Source: Cunninghamia lanceolata (Eukaryota > Streptophyta > Pinopsida > Cupressales > Cupressaceae). From it: 64,000 nt of DNA. The notes under the pieces were generated by a model. The model ran no database searches. It was not told where the DNA came from and saw nothing but the letters and a program-made list of their open reading frames with translations. The stretch is from the NCBI GenBank assembly GCA_027924645.1, contig BSBN01001753.1, positions 930,001-994,000 on the forward strand, written 5' to 3'. This document shows, in pieces, positions 43,491-55,760 of this stretch (the stretch's first letter is position 1; every line of letters begins with the position of its first letter). The position numbers were made by a program, and so were the translations under genes.

Positions 43491-44866
43491 TCTAAGAAGT
43501 AAGGCTTGTGGTTGGTTCCCATAATGTCTTAGTCCTTGGTTATATTGGGGTATCCAGGGTTGTTGATATTGATTTTGACTTTTCCACTAGGGTAACCCAA
43601 GACTAGTTCATCCACTCTAGTTAGGGCCATGGTGGCCCACACTAAGGTGGCATTGGCATTTATGGAAGTAGGCCTCCCCACGGTCCACTCCATTGGCTTG
43701 TTCCCCAAATAGAAGGACCTCTTAGATCATATTGTCCCACAAACTGGTCAAACCCATAATTTGATTATTTCTGGCCATAAAATTTAGCTTCTCTTCTACT
43801 GGTAGAGCCTTTCTCAACTAATTTTTTATTTCAGGGAGTAATCCACATTCATTTGTGGGGTGACTTTTCTCACAAATCCCACTTAACTCCATTCAATTCA
43901 ATGGACACTCCCTAAGTGGATGCTTTTCTCTACAATGAGGGCAATAGATGGCCAAAGGTTCAATAGTCTTTTTGCTTTCTTGAATACCATCAAGAGTGAT
44001 GTTTAAATGGAGTAGGATGTTAGTTTTCAAGTTGGTGAGGTCTTCCATTACCTTAGTGACATCACTACCACTATTTTTCCCTTTATTTTGTGTTTTTTTA
44101 ATAGCTCGTGTTCGATAGTAATTTTTGTTGAATTCCACAATTTCTGTGAAACTCAATTTGTTGATGTCTCCCTTCCCCATAAGATTTAACACTTCTCTTA
44201 TTTCATCATCAATTCCTCTCAAGAAAATGTTTTGCTAAGCTCTTCATCAAAATTGTTGCTGCATCTTCTATGGACAAATAGAAATCAATCTACATAATCT
44301 TCCAAATTTTCATCCTCCATCTGCTTCATTCGGAAGAGTTCATCTTTTCTATTCCTGACTGTACAATAGTCTTAGTATTTATCAAGGAAGGTAGACTCCA
44401 TTTGATCCCAAGAAGTTATAGAGTGTTGTTAAGCCCATGAACCATTGTAAGGTTGATTCCTTTGTACAGTAGAGGGAAAGAGATCCAACTTTTGATTATT
44501 TGTTCCATAATTATAAGTGTGGCAAAGAACCTTAAATTCAAATAAAAATTGATTAGGGTCTTCTGAGGTTTTCCCTCTAAAAGTTGACAAGAATGTAGGG
44601 GATATATTCTTCATTTGTGGTTCATTCCTTTTAGGAGTTATGGTGATTGGATAGAAAAATGTTTTATTAACTAGTTCATCACCACTGAAAGGGTTATCTC
44701 CCATCGTGACAATAGGTTCAGGAATAATGGGGAACTCTGGTGATAAGGGATATCCTTGATTAGTTAAATGATTTAGAGGTTCTTCTAGGTTGGACTCCAA
44801 TGGTGTACTAACTGAAGTTTTCTTTATGAACCAACCTAAGGCATCCCTAGGCCTACTCATAAACTT
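43490..44866 (-). pseudogene. Second Athila-type gag fragment, opposite strand to the adjoining pol
   Basis: Reads leftward from an ATG near 44860. The N-terminal part is open at 44429-44860 and reaches the capsid words MKNISPTFLSTFRG, EDPNQFLFEFKVL and TYNYGTNNQKLDLFPSTV. After a break the frame is open again at 43893-44222 (LNLMGKGDINKLSF), ending in a zinc-knuckle-like CPHCREKHPLREC. A degraded Trp/Gln/Gly-rich tail runs to about 43.5 kb, where it meets the plus-strand integrase end head-on. The relation to the two other Athila copies is clear but more distant. Confidence 0.83.
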
Positions 44867-44932
44867 GTGGATCCAGAATGTGCTTGGTTAAAAACCTTAC
44901 CAACACCTTAACCTAAAAAAGTTTGTAGATTG

Positions 44933-44950
44933 TCCCTAACAATGATGCCA
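44933..44950 (-). promoter_or_regulatory. Primer binding site of the second Athila-type element
   Basis: On the minus strand TGGCATCATTGTTAGGGA, one transition from the site at 36642, four bases from the LTR edge. Confidence 0.8.
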
Positions 44951-44954
44951 AAAA

Positions 44955-46491
44955 TGATGAGGGTCCTCATAGTTCTTTTAATTCATCATCATTTAATTTT
45001 ATCAATCCAGAGGTGTCTGGAGTGATCTGTGGTAAGGTTCACCTGTGTGGGGGTTGGAGTATGGATTTGATCATGTTGGACTGAAAGGAGAATTACTGGA
45101 AATTAAACTATTCTAGCTGCTGAAAGAAACACACATGCTAAAATTGAAACTAATCTATTTTCTTGAAGGAAAAACACATACTAAAATTGAAACTAGTCTA
45201 CTTGCTTGAAAGAAACACTCATGTTGGAATTGATAATATCTAATCTATTTTGCAGGAAGGAAATTACACTAACTGCCAAAGCATTGGAAACTATCTTATC
45301 ACACAACAGAAATGAAATACTAAGGTAAACAACTGGAAATCAATTGCTTAACCTTGTTTCCACAATACCAATTCAATAGAATAAACTAGGGCTATTTCAC
45401 AAGATAAAATATTTGAATGACAAAACTTCTATTTGGTATTTTTCAAAATTAAGGGACAAACTATAGGTATTAGACACTTAGAACATTCACACATAGAAAA
45501 CACATCAACTAGTTCTAGCATAGAAAATGATAACAAAAAGGGAAAAATAGAAAGATGTACCTAGAGATCTCCTCTGTTGGGGAAGCGAGCCCTACTTTCC
45601 TAGCAGGAAGGATCCTCATGTGCTAAATCAACTTCAATAGAAATTCCTCTTTATTTTTATTGAATCTAAACCTGGATGGGCATGGATACACGATGAAAGC
45701 AGAAGAATTGCCTCCTTTAATGAAAATAGTAATTTTTAACCAAAAATTGGGACTAACTCTAAGAATCTAGTAGGCTTCTACTTATAGAATCGAGCCTTTA
45801 TTTGATGAAATAACTACACTAGTATTAGGTACAATGAAACATAAACTTAACCAGTCACTTATTCAATTCTTCAAAAGTTCTTTTGATTTTGAAACTTCAG
45901 ATCAGATTCTAAATCAAGCATGATTGATGGCAGTCAGACAGGTTTTGGATGGCGTGGACGTGAACTAGGGAGTCACTTTTAGTTATTGTAAACCAAAATG
46001 ACTTTGAACTAGAGTTCTAGATTTTTCAAGGAGTTATATCACTGGAATAGACAGCTGGAATTGTTTGTGAGTCTTCATCATTGGATTTCAAATTGAGCCT
46101 TAGTTTTACTTCAATAGTCATCGACTCAAAGGGGAGGATGATTCTTTTGCAATGCTGTAGGAATCTGGAGCCATCTAGAGTTTGGGTTCTTTACTAGGAA
46201 GGTAGCTTTAGAGGGGTCTAGAGGCTTCTGGAAAGCTCCTTGTTGTAATCCTCATGCAATCAACATACAACTTGGACAAGAACTCAATATAACATGAATT
46301 TGAAGCAGAATTCATAGTAATTTTCAAAAGATTTTATCTAAAAGAAATAAGGACTAAGCATGCATATCCATTCATTCAAATGATAATTATAATCATAATA
46401 ATATTATATATATATATATGCCATAGCATAGCATCAGAGTTTTTGGAAAGATATATGCAAAAATTAACATAGCCATAGATTTGCCTCATCA
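44955..46491 (-). repeat. 5' LTR of the second Athila-type element
   Basis: The inner edge is fixed by the PBS. The ends TGATGAGG and CCTCATCA are perfect inverted repeats, so the 1537-bp length is well supported. No partner LTR with matching target duplication was found. Confidence 0.75.
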
Positions 46492-47829
46492 GTTTCATTT
46501 CTCCTCCTTAGAGCTACCATCTCCATTGACATGCCAATGTACCACACTATCTGAGGTATACATGCTAATGTGCCACAAACCTACAGATTTATTTACCAAA
46601 TCTATCATGATTAACTCAGTTAGCATTTGTGGGATACAAACACCTCACTTGCACATAAATGTTGGTTAAACCACCTCTGTCGATATCGAAGATTACATGT
46701 AGAAAAACAAGTCTAAATGGTTTCATTTAAATATTTTAAAGTAGAAAAATAATGGACCCAAAGGATCCTTAACCCTATTTACCACACCATGTTTGTGGGT
46801 AATATTTTGATTGTAGAAAAGAATGAAACATATCCTTTTTTACAACATTAATCCTATTATTTGAATTTCAATCCAACCATGGATTTTTCTATCACCAGAA
46901 TTAACTTTTACTGCAAGGTGCACATAGCTTGCAACTAGAGCTCTAAAGGGACAAACACATGCTGGATTGTAAGTAGGTATAGGTTCGTCACTTCCTCAAT
47001 GTCAATTTCCAATAAATACGGATTGTATTTATTTAAAAGTTTTCATGCCTTATGCTTGTGCTTTTCCTTTGAATTTGACTGAGTATTACTATCACAAATT
47101 TTGTTAATGTTTGTGATTATTTTTAGGAGGAATATTAATAATCACTAAAAAACAAACTATAGGGATTTGAATGTATGGTCTTGAATCCCTAGAGTTCATT
47201 TGGTAGTCTTTGTGCCATGTTAGTTAAGCTCACTTGGCCCTTTCTTGGTGCCAATTAACCTTCTAGCTGAACAAGCCCTAGAAATTTATTTGAAGGTGGT
47301 AGTGATATAAGTTTCAAAAGACCTTGAAACATGTTCCAAAAAGTCTTTTCCCAAATAGGTTTTTTAGAAATTTAGTAGCCTACCTTAGTAAGCCATCATG
47401 TATATTTCTACCACTTTCAATATTGAATGTGTAATGTTATAGGGGATTCGTATCAGACACTACTAGTTAAGCTAAGAAACAAGGTGTAAGAGAAATTGAC
47501 ATTAACAAAGTGATGAACCTATACTAGTGATAACTTTAAGAAACCCCCTAAACAATTATATAAAATCTAGGTGAATCTTGGCCTGACACATTTTTGTTTT
47601 AGAAAATCTATGCCTATTTTGGGGAAAATAGTAAAAATTGTGGAAATTCTATGCACTTTGTCCAACAAAGTTATTTCTTACTAGAAAATGATAGACCAAT
47701 ACATAAAAATAAAGTAATTTATTTGGAAAATTATCAATTGATTCGAAGAAATAAAATAATTTATTAGGCAAAATATTGATTGATTTAAACTATTACATAA
47801 TTTAAATGGTAAAAATAATTTAATACAGA
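46492..47829. other. Unclassified AT-rich region
   Basis: No coding domain, LTR or RNA gene recognised on either strand. ORFs are short and of biased composition. Confidence 0.4.
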
Positions 47830-48960
47830 AGGATAAAGATGAATTTATTTGGTAAATATACATTGTCCGATTACCAATATTTGAAGGTTGTTATTCCATT
47901 CTAGGAGATAAATCATATCAATGCACTTTTGGAAGAATAAGTCTCATATTTAACCATCAACCATTTGATTTGTTTAAATCCAAGGTTGTAGCAGCTTGTG
48001 GTTAGTATAGTATTATGTCAATAGGTGGTTGGACTACATGTTTTTTCTTTATATAAAAAAATAGGGTATAAATTAATTTGTTTGAAAAATTTTACATTGT
48101 TTGATGAATAATGATGAATGGCTAAAGGTGTATTCTGGGAGGGAAATATGATTTATGCACTTTTGGGGATAAAAGTTAGTGAATAGACCTAGTGAATAGA
48201 CAAGTGTCAATTGTTGATTCACTAATAGTATTTGTTATGCTAATTATTGATGGCAATGTAGTTTAATTTAGAGTGTTAATATAGCTTTATGTTCATTCAC
48301 ATTGCCACACATTATGGCTAATTGATAATTACTAATAATAACACTCATGTCAATTAATAACAAGCATTGTTGATAGGACTGTGTATTGTTCCACTCATTT
48401 TAATTTAAGAAATAATATTTTTTAGATTCAATTCTAATTTTTGTAAATATTTCTCTATATTTTAATATAAAGGGAAATAATAAGAAGTATACTTGCGTTA
48501 AATATTTTTTTTAGAAAGTCTCAAAATTAACCATCAACCATCTGATTTGTTCAGATCAAGGGTGATAGCAGCTTGTGGTGATGGCCAATACTACATGATG
48601 TTGATAGGTGGTGGGACTGCATGTCATTTCCTTATATAAAATAGGGTATAAATTAATTTGCTTGGCAAATTTTGCATCATCTGATGAACAATGATGAACA
48701 ACTTAAGGTGTATTTTGGGAGGAAAATCTAACACACCTACTTTTAGGGATAAAAGTTTTGGAATAGACCTAGTGAATAGACAAGTGTCAATCACTAATTC
48801 ATCAATGGAATTTATTGATGCCAATAGTAGTTTAATATAGAGTGTTAATATAGCTTGATGAAATTATGTTCATTCATATGGGTGTTGTCACATATTTTAC
48901 ATAATCAACAATTAATAACACTCATGCCACACATTTACACCTATTGAAGAGACATGTGTC
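47830..48960. repeat. Diverged tandem repeat, two long copies and one partial
   Basis: About 350 bp beginning ACCATCAACCAT-TGATTTGTT at 47954 recurs from 48530, with shared words such as TAGGGTATAAATTAATTTG, GAATAGACCTAGTGAATAGA and CAAGTGTCAAT. The tail of a third copy precedes them (47840-47945). The offset between the long copies is about 580 bp. Similarity is good but gapped, so the duplication is old. Confidence 0.75.
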
Positions 48961-48968
48961 AATGGTTG

Positions 48969-50467
48969 TGACGAGGTGTCCTTGAACCTTGTACTTTAGT
49001 AGATAATTACTTTGTTAAATTGAGGGGTGTTCAAAGGCTATCTACAATAGGGTGATTGGAAGTCCTTCCCTAGAAGTCAGTCTATCCTATTTTGAAAGGA
49101 AATACACACACTTTAACCTACTCAACTATAATTTAAAGAATTAATTATGTGATTGAAATACTGAAACTAAATTGAAAACATTAACTACAAAATTAAAAGA
49201 TGCTTATGCTTTGAAAAGTAAATTCTAATTACTGAGCAATAAGAATGAAATTACTATGAACTATGAATATCCTTTTTATGTTTTCTGCAATATAAATAAC
49301 AATTAAAAAGAAATCTTTAATGCTTTTCTATTTTCTCAAGTTTCCCTTTTAAGATAATTGGACATACACAAATTTCATACACAAGCACACCACCATTACA
49401 ATGCACTTTGAGCAATAATAACAATCACATTAACAATGATGACAAACACATGAAATCTATAGGTTAGCATTATACAATCACAATAGAAATCACTTCACAT
49501 ATTCATGCAAAACAAATCATAAAATACTTAGCTACAAAATATAGGTCCAATTTCTCTGACGAGTTGCCAGATCTTTGAAGGAATTGGACTATTCGCAATT
49601 CACCATGATCACCTTAAATATGGTAGAAAATAAAACATAGATTGTATTCATTCAAGATAATGTTACTCAAGTCTAGAGAATCTCATTCAATTACAAAAGA
49701 TAAAAGTTGAACACGTCTCTTGTAAAGATGATAGAAAATAAATAACAATGACTAAATAATAATAATCCCTCTATTACTACTTAACTACAAATCTATAAAA
49801 GATTCTTAAAATATAGCAATGAGCCATGCATGCACATGCTATCCAAGTTCTACGAGGAATCTTAATAGCAAGGAGATAAATAAGTCTGTTACAAATTAAT
49901 GAAAAGAATGTTTTTAAGCATACATTAATATTTTTTTTGTGATTATGACTCCTAACAGGAGTCTCCAATCCATAAATCCCTTATCTACACCTAATAAATT
50001 GGAAGAGCTAGTTTTACTGCTACATCAACATGGATAAAATGAATCTTTAGTGGTTGAGGTTGTGTCCTTCTGAAGTTCTCGATCACCACTAGTATTATCT
50101 CCTCTATAGTTCATTAGTGTTGTTTTCCCAGAGTGCCTTCACCTTCTCCAAAGCCTGATATCTCCAGAGTTGGCGAGATCTTTGGAGGAGTCCATAGTGT
50201 TTCCTGAGTCTTTCCCAAGTTCAAGCCTATGTCTTCAAAAAGTGGCCAAGGCATCTTGCTAGAGAAAAAAAAGATCTTTTGCACATAGTTTGTTAGTGTT
50301 TTATCTTGATTAATCCATAATAAATTAACCATACATATGCAATATTTTCTAACCTTAATAATAACTAATTTCTCAATAAAAAATAATTAGCATGAATACT
50401 AGATAGAAAAAAGTGAAAGAAGGGGTACTCTGGAAAAAATATGATGAGGATAGATTTTGCCTCATTA
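48969..50467 (-). repeat. Probable diverged Athila-type LTR
   Basis: It starts TGACGAGGTG and ends GATTTTGCCTCATTA. These edges match the Athila-type LTR ends at 44955/46491 (TGATGAGGG; GATTTGCCTCATCA) and are about the same distance apart. It also carries the CTCCAGAG word near 50162. Internal similarity is weak to the eye and no target duplication is seen (GGTTG versus GGCCA), so this is tentative. Confidence 0.4.
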
Positions 50468-51105
50468 GGCCATATTGGTATAATGTGACTTGCTATTGAA
50501 TCATCAATGGAACTACATGGATAATTTACTAATGTTTGTATATTTAGGCAGAATAAATATGTGACATAACACTTACATGAATATATGATTTAGGAAAATC
50601 TCCTATCAGGATTCGTTCCACCTACACATTTGTTTCAATTCAATACATTAATTACATAAGCATGCAACACATGGTAGGGCATTACTTGAAGGTTGCATCT
50701 CTTAATCACCATCCCACCTCGTTCTTTTTCACCCTAGCTTTTTTCCATCACGTTATGTAGAAATGAACATGGTAGTAACTCTTGAAAGTGATACATATCA
50801 GATGGATTTCACTGGAAGCATCATAGACCAATGAATGTGATGAGTGTTATTATTTTAGGGTGATGAGTATGACATTATCAAAGAAATTGAAGAAATTCTA
50901 GGATGGGATCCATTGAGGAAGTTACATGACATTTTCTAAACACAAAAGTCTCCTCCCAATTTGTGTCAAACATTTTGTTGATCACTAGAGACAAAGAAAT
51001 GACGAAGGCACTTGGGAAGCATTACATATGGGAGAAACACATAAAGAAATTAGATGCAACAATCAATAATGCCAATTGGTCCCCAAGCTTCTTTTTGCTA
51101 ATAAT
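50468..51105. other. Unclassified region left of a solo LTR
   Basis: No recognised domain. A short open stretch at 50963-51145 runs into the solo LTR at 51106 and is not a recognisable gene. Confidence 0.35.
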
Positions 51106-51831
51106 TGTTAGAAATGAAGGTAAACAATTATCAATGAAAATCTGATTACAATTGTAATATAGTTATTTAACTATGTAGAACCAAAATGGAGATAGTATGA
51201 AATCAACACAAAGAAATAACGAAATAGAAGATCAAACACATAACATAGTGTTTATGTGGAGAAACCCTTTCAAGAAAAAAACTCCACACAAGAAGAGATG
51301 CACCGGTCTGTATTAACTTCAATAGAGTTTACAATATAAAACTATCAATCTCCTCTTCAGTATTCAATCCAACAATGCCTATTTTTCTAGTCTCATTTCT
51401 ACTCTACTCATTCACATACGTAATACAATACCCTTATAAAGGGGTTGCCTTATAGGGAAAGAAAAGTGAACATAACCTCTAATGTCAGATCTGTGACCTA
51501 ATGATGAATGGTCTAGATTTATAATGAAAATATATATGTAATGTGGCTTTCGAGGGTGCTACCCCCAAACCCTCGTTCAAGCGTGCGGCCCCCGAACCCC
51601 CACCAAGGGGGTCATCTCTCCTAGACCCCGCAGGGGGTACCCCCTCTACACTCCCTAGGAATGAAATTTTCTCTATAACCAAGATCTGTTAGGTATCGAG
51701 ATCAAACATGTGGCTGAAACAAGATCGGTACTTGGTGAAACCTTTCATCCCTTATGAGTGAAATTTATAAACAATAATGGATTAATAAATTACATATGAT
51801 TTACAAGGTTGATGGCACCTTAATCCTAACA
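51106..51831 (-). mobile_element. Solo LTR, Copia-like
   Basis: The 726-bp unit has inverted ends TGTTAG ... CTAACA and flanks ATAAT (51101-51105) and ATATT (51832-51836), a target duplication with one mismatch. Orientation is taken as minus because the minus-strand start TGTTAGGATTAAGG is the usual form in plant Copia LTRs. Around 51257-51270 it has TGTGGAGAAACCC, like GTGGGGAAAACCC in the Copia LTR at 23.5 kb. A GC-rich islet at 51541-51660 stands out from the AT-rich surroundings. Confidence 0.7.
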
Positions 51832-51836
51832 ATATT

Positions 51837-53600
51837 GGGATGGAATTTTGTGGCCAGACATTGATGGGACAATTAGAGAGACTAAGAAAAGATTGGTTTC
51901 TCTAGTTCGTGAGGTGCTAGTGATACAATAATACCTTACGGGTAGAACGAGTTTCTATAAAATTGAGATAGATGTTTTGGGTCTCAAATAGCCATTCAAA
52001 TAGGATGTAGGGTGAGAAAGGTTCAACATAGGAAAGGTAGTAAAAGCTAAAAAATTCATCCTTCATAGACTGAGCCTAACTATGGCCATGGATGGGAACT
52101 ATAGATAATGTTTCAGCTTTCATCAAGCCACTGCCATAGAATGAAGACTTGTCAATTGAAATATAATACTATACTACTACTCTATAAGTATGCTTCTACT
52201 TAGTTCTTTTATGTTGTTAAAATCTTGTTATGTATTTAGTTATGGCCCTATAACATGGCCACTTCTATGTTTTCAATAGCCTCTATTCATAGGTTGGAAA
52301 ATTTATGTAATTTTTTATTACAATATTAATGAAAAGGGAGAGGGCCCTAACCCTAGTTTTACTAATAAAAAATATATATATCTAATATCACTATATCAAA
52401 ATTTAGAAACTTGCCTTTATTTATAATAGTAAGCATGCTTTTTGTAAATACACATAGATTCCATACTTTTAGAAACTTCTTAAAATAAGTAGAAAAACAA
52501 GTCATATCATAAATTTATACGACCTAACAAATTTTAAAACAATGCAATTATATAAATATTCTATATTGTTTAACAAACAAATTTTTATTATTATTAAAAT
52601 ACAGGTAACATAAATATGTAGTACAATGTACATTGATAGAAGTAGTTTGGGACTTTGCTTTCAATTTTATTTACAACTTCACAAATTCTTATTTCCAAGT
52701 AATCTATTTTGTTTCCTTTATCCTTGACAAGGTCTACTTTCTACAAATAACTTGGTATAATCCAAAGCTAACCTATTTCTTGACACTGTGCTAAAACTAC
52801 AAAAAATATCTTGGTATAATCCAAAACTACAAATTTATGAAAGTTTTGGAAATAACTCGGTATGATATTGCAAAAAATATCATATGATCGTAAGGTGCCC
52901 AAAGGTAATCCTCCTTATGAAATTACATTTTTTAAATCATAGGCTAAGGATACCATTTCTATGCTAGCATTTTTCCTTAGATTGTATAGTGATAATCTAG
53001 TGGATGTAACCCTCCTTGAAATGGTATATAACATCCATCATGGTCAACCATCTAAATCCAAATATGTTGGGTGCATTCATGTATAAACCTTTTTTTATTA
53101 ATTAAAAGAGGTTCCAACACTTAGACCTTTAGACCTTCACAACCTACTTGTGCTATTTATTTCTAAGGTAGTTCTATGGAAGGCTTATGGACAACAAACT
53201 TCAAATTCAGCTCTATTCTAAAGTTCAAACATAAATCTTGGCACCACTAACTAAATGGACCCATGTGATAAGGATCCATGATAAGAGAAGGAACTACAAT
53301 CATTTTGTGGGCTACTTTTTGACTCTAATTTATGAAGCAATTATAAATACTCAAATACCTAGATTGTCTATGACTTGTAGAGATTCCATTAAATTGGGAT
53401 CAAAAATAAAATTGGCTAACTAGTACTTCATAGAAGAATATACTATGCTAAGATTTTAAGGATTAAGAGTAAATCCTCATATTTCTAATACATGTGATAG
53501 AGAGGATTTTTTCCTTGGAATATACAAGGCAAATGGATAGTACATATCAACTATATTTTATTAGTCAACATAAGAAGAGTTTATTTCCTTTATTGCCTTT
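51837..53600. other. Unclassified AT-rich region
   Basis: No domain recognised. A stretch at 52310-52375 (AATGAAAAGGGAGAGGGCCCT, then ACTAATAAAAAA) looks like the 3' tail of a polyadenylated transcript or LINE, but no LINE reverse transcriptase precedes it here. CTTGGTATAATCC recurs at about 52750 and 52812. Confidence 0.35.
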
Positions 53601-53960
53601 TTCATGTGGAGGGTTCAAATTCGAGAGAAATACATTCATTGTGGCACATATAATTTTAGAAAATTTGAAATTTGATGTTGATTCTCATTAGAAATATGAC
53701 CCATGTGATGTGATTAAAGAAAAGTTAGTGGCCAATAAGAACTCTACTAGTTTAAGTAAACATGAAAGTAAACCCTAGTTCAAATTCATGTGGAGGGTTC
53801 AAATTTGAGAGAAATGCATTCATTGTGGCACATACAATTTTATAAAATTTGAAATTTGATGTTGATTCTCATTAGCACTATGACCCATGTGATGTGATTA
53901 AAGAAAATTTAGTGGCCAATAAAAACTCTGCTAGTTTAAGTAAGCATGAAAGTTTGAGGT
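53601..53960. repeat. Tandem duplication, 184-bp unit
   Basis: TTCATGTGGAGGGTTCAAAT begins at 53601 and again at 53785. The two copies differ at only about a dozen positions, so this is the most recent duplication in the window outside LTRs. Confidence 0.9.
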
Positions 53961-55760
53961 CAGCGAGGAGATTATAGCTCAGGCCACTGGTTTATCATGC
54001 AAAGGCAAGAAGCTAAAAAAAAACACAAAGTCTAGGACAATGAAAGTATGGCGATGTTCTTCAAGGAGGGCAAAACTCCCGTGAGGTTGCAAAGGGGTTT
54101 CAAAAGAGATAATTTGGTGCCACCATGTGACAAGGTATGTTACATTCTGATGAAATATGTAACTTTGGAGGGTCTCTATAAATGCTTTTACCATTACCAC
54201 TTTGTACTTCTAAACCACTTCAAGCACAAGGTTATTATCAACTTTCCTTTTTATCGATTGTCTTCTTTAGAGTCCTCCATCAAGGAGGCTAAGGATGCCC
54301 ATGCCAGAGACCCCAACATCATTGTCGTCCCCCTTCACTAGGGTTTAATCCTTCGCCTGCATCAGTTTCATCTATCCCTCATCCCTCCTAAGCCAATTAA
54401 AGCCTTTCTAGTTGAGGATGCTCATGCAAAGAGCCTGGTTGAGAATGCCCCCACTCTCCTACTATGGGAGGGTCTCCTAAACCTATGACTAATGTTGATG
54501 CTCCCTTAGGCAATTTGTCCCCTGCTACTGGTAGGTCCCCTTTGAGTAAGCACCTTGTTGTTGTTGGGTCCCCCTAGATTCTATGACCCTAGTTGTTGGT
54601 TCTCTCATGGCCCAATCTAAGAAGAAAAAGTAAAACCTTGTGAAGGCTTCTCTGCTTGATAATGATTCTGTGGGCATCTTTGAAGAACCTGATGTTAAAC
54701 CCTCCCCCATTCCATTATTGGTTCCTCGGTTGATACCCTTGATATGTCTTCCCACAAGGAAGTGGCGGTGGGTCTCTGCAACCTTAAGAATAGCCCGACT
54801 CTATCTGCTAATAAGAAGAGGCCATTGAAAAGTGGCTTGACTGATATCTCAAGGAAAACCAAGGCTAGGAAGCCTAAGAGTGTTTTGTCTTTGGATATGG
54901 AGGTGGACTGTAAGATTGGGGAGACTATGGAGTCTAACCCTAAAGGGGATCACAAGAATGATAGAGGTACCAATAAGGAGGAAATGGAGGTAACCGGGTA
55001 CAAGGAGAAAGATAGGGTTAACAATATTGGTGACAAGTTGAAGAAGCCTAGTGACTTTACTAATAGGAAGCCTGGCATAAGAGGCTCCAACAGACTGGCT
55101 AGTATTCAAACCCCCAAGGTTAAAATTGTGGAAGAATCGAGTGATTCAAACCTAGAGGATGAAGTGGACATTTAGTAGATAAATCTTACCCCAGAGAATA
55201 CTGAATGTTAAGGATGGTACCATCTTGTTTGAGGAGCTGAATAACTCCTACTATGATTCTGAGGAGGAGGAAATTGAATTGGAACTAGAAGAGGTTGATA
55301 TGGTTAAAGAGAATATCCCAATGTAGAGAGCATGTGTGAAATGTTATCAAGCCTTTAGGGAGATGGCCGAGCTAAGATTGAGAGTGGATGCCATGGAGGG
55401 GAAGCTGAAAGTCATGGCCTCTTTGAGTTCGAAGGTGATGCATCGGGTTGCTACTACTCTGGCAGTTCTGTAGGACTTTGAAGTAAAGAAACATGGGATG
55501 GATCCTAAGGCTTTTGTGAACTACGAGGAGATGTATGGGTTCCTTAAGGAGGACTGGAGTCAGCTATTTCCTTAGCTTCTACTTTTTTTGTGTTTCTAGT
55601 TATGGTTTTTGTTTATTTATATGGTCTCTAATATGTTATTTTACTGTTAGTGTGGTACTTTTTTATTGTTGGTGGCTTGTTTGGCCTATTCTACTGCATG
55701 CTGGAGGCTTTTGTAATAGGGATCTGTATCCTTGTTGCCATTGATGTCAACATATCCTTG
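53950..55760 (+). pseudogene. Decayed ORF related to the Athila third ORF
   Basis: The best frames, reading rightward, start with a globular domain at 53,955-54,340: EIIAQATGLSCKGKKL, VCYILMKYVTLEGLY, HYHFVLLNHFKHKVIINFPFY, SLESSIKEA. This matches in order the third ORF at 22.8-23.3 kb (the LMKY, INIPNFLYSTI and HHGLI blocks). A Lys/Ser-rich region (54744-55175) and an acidic stretch (55.25-55.32 kb) follow. Then comes a helical segment (55.35-55.56 kb), and finally a run of about 40 mostly hydrophobic residues (55570-55700) that could be membrane-spanning. At least two frameshifts and many stops are present. The parent element is unknown: no LTR pair could be assigned. Confidence 0.5.

Noticed and set aside
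46481..46669. Short plus-strand ORF with a DLFTKS word like the end of Copia RNase H
   Set aside because: Only a few residues match, no RNase H precedes it, and the position is just outside an LTR.
52310..52375. 3' end of a LINE
   Set aside because: The tail-like sequence is suggestive, but no LINE reverse transcriptase or endonuclease motif is seen in the preceding kilobases.
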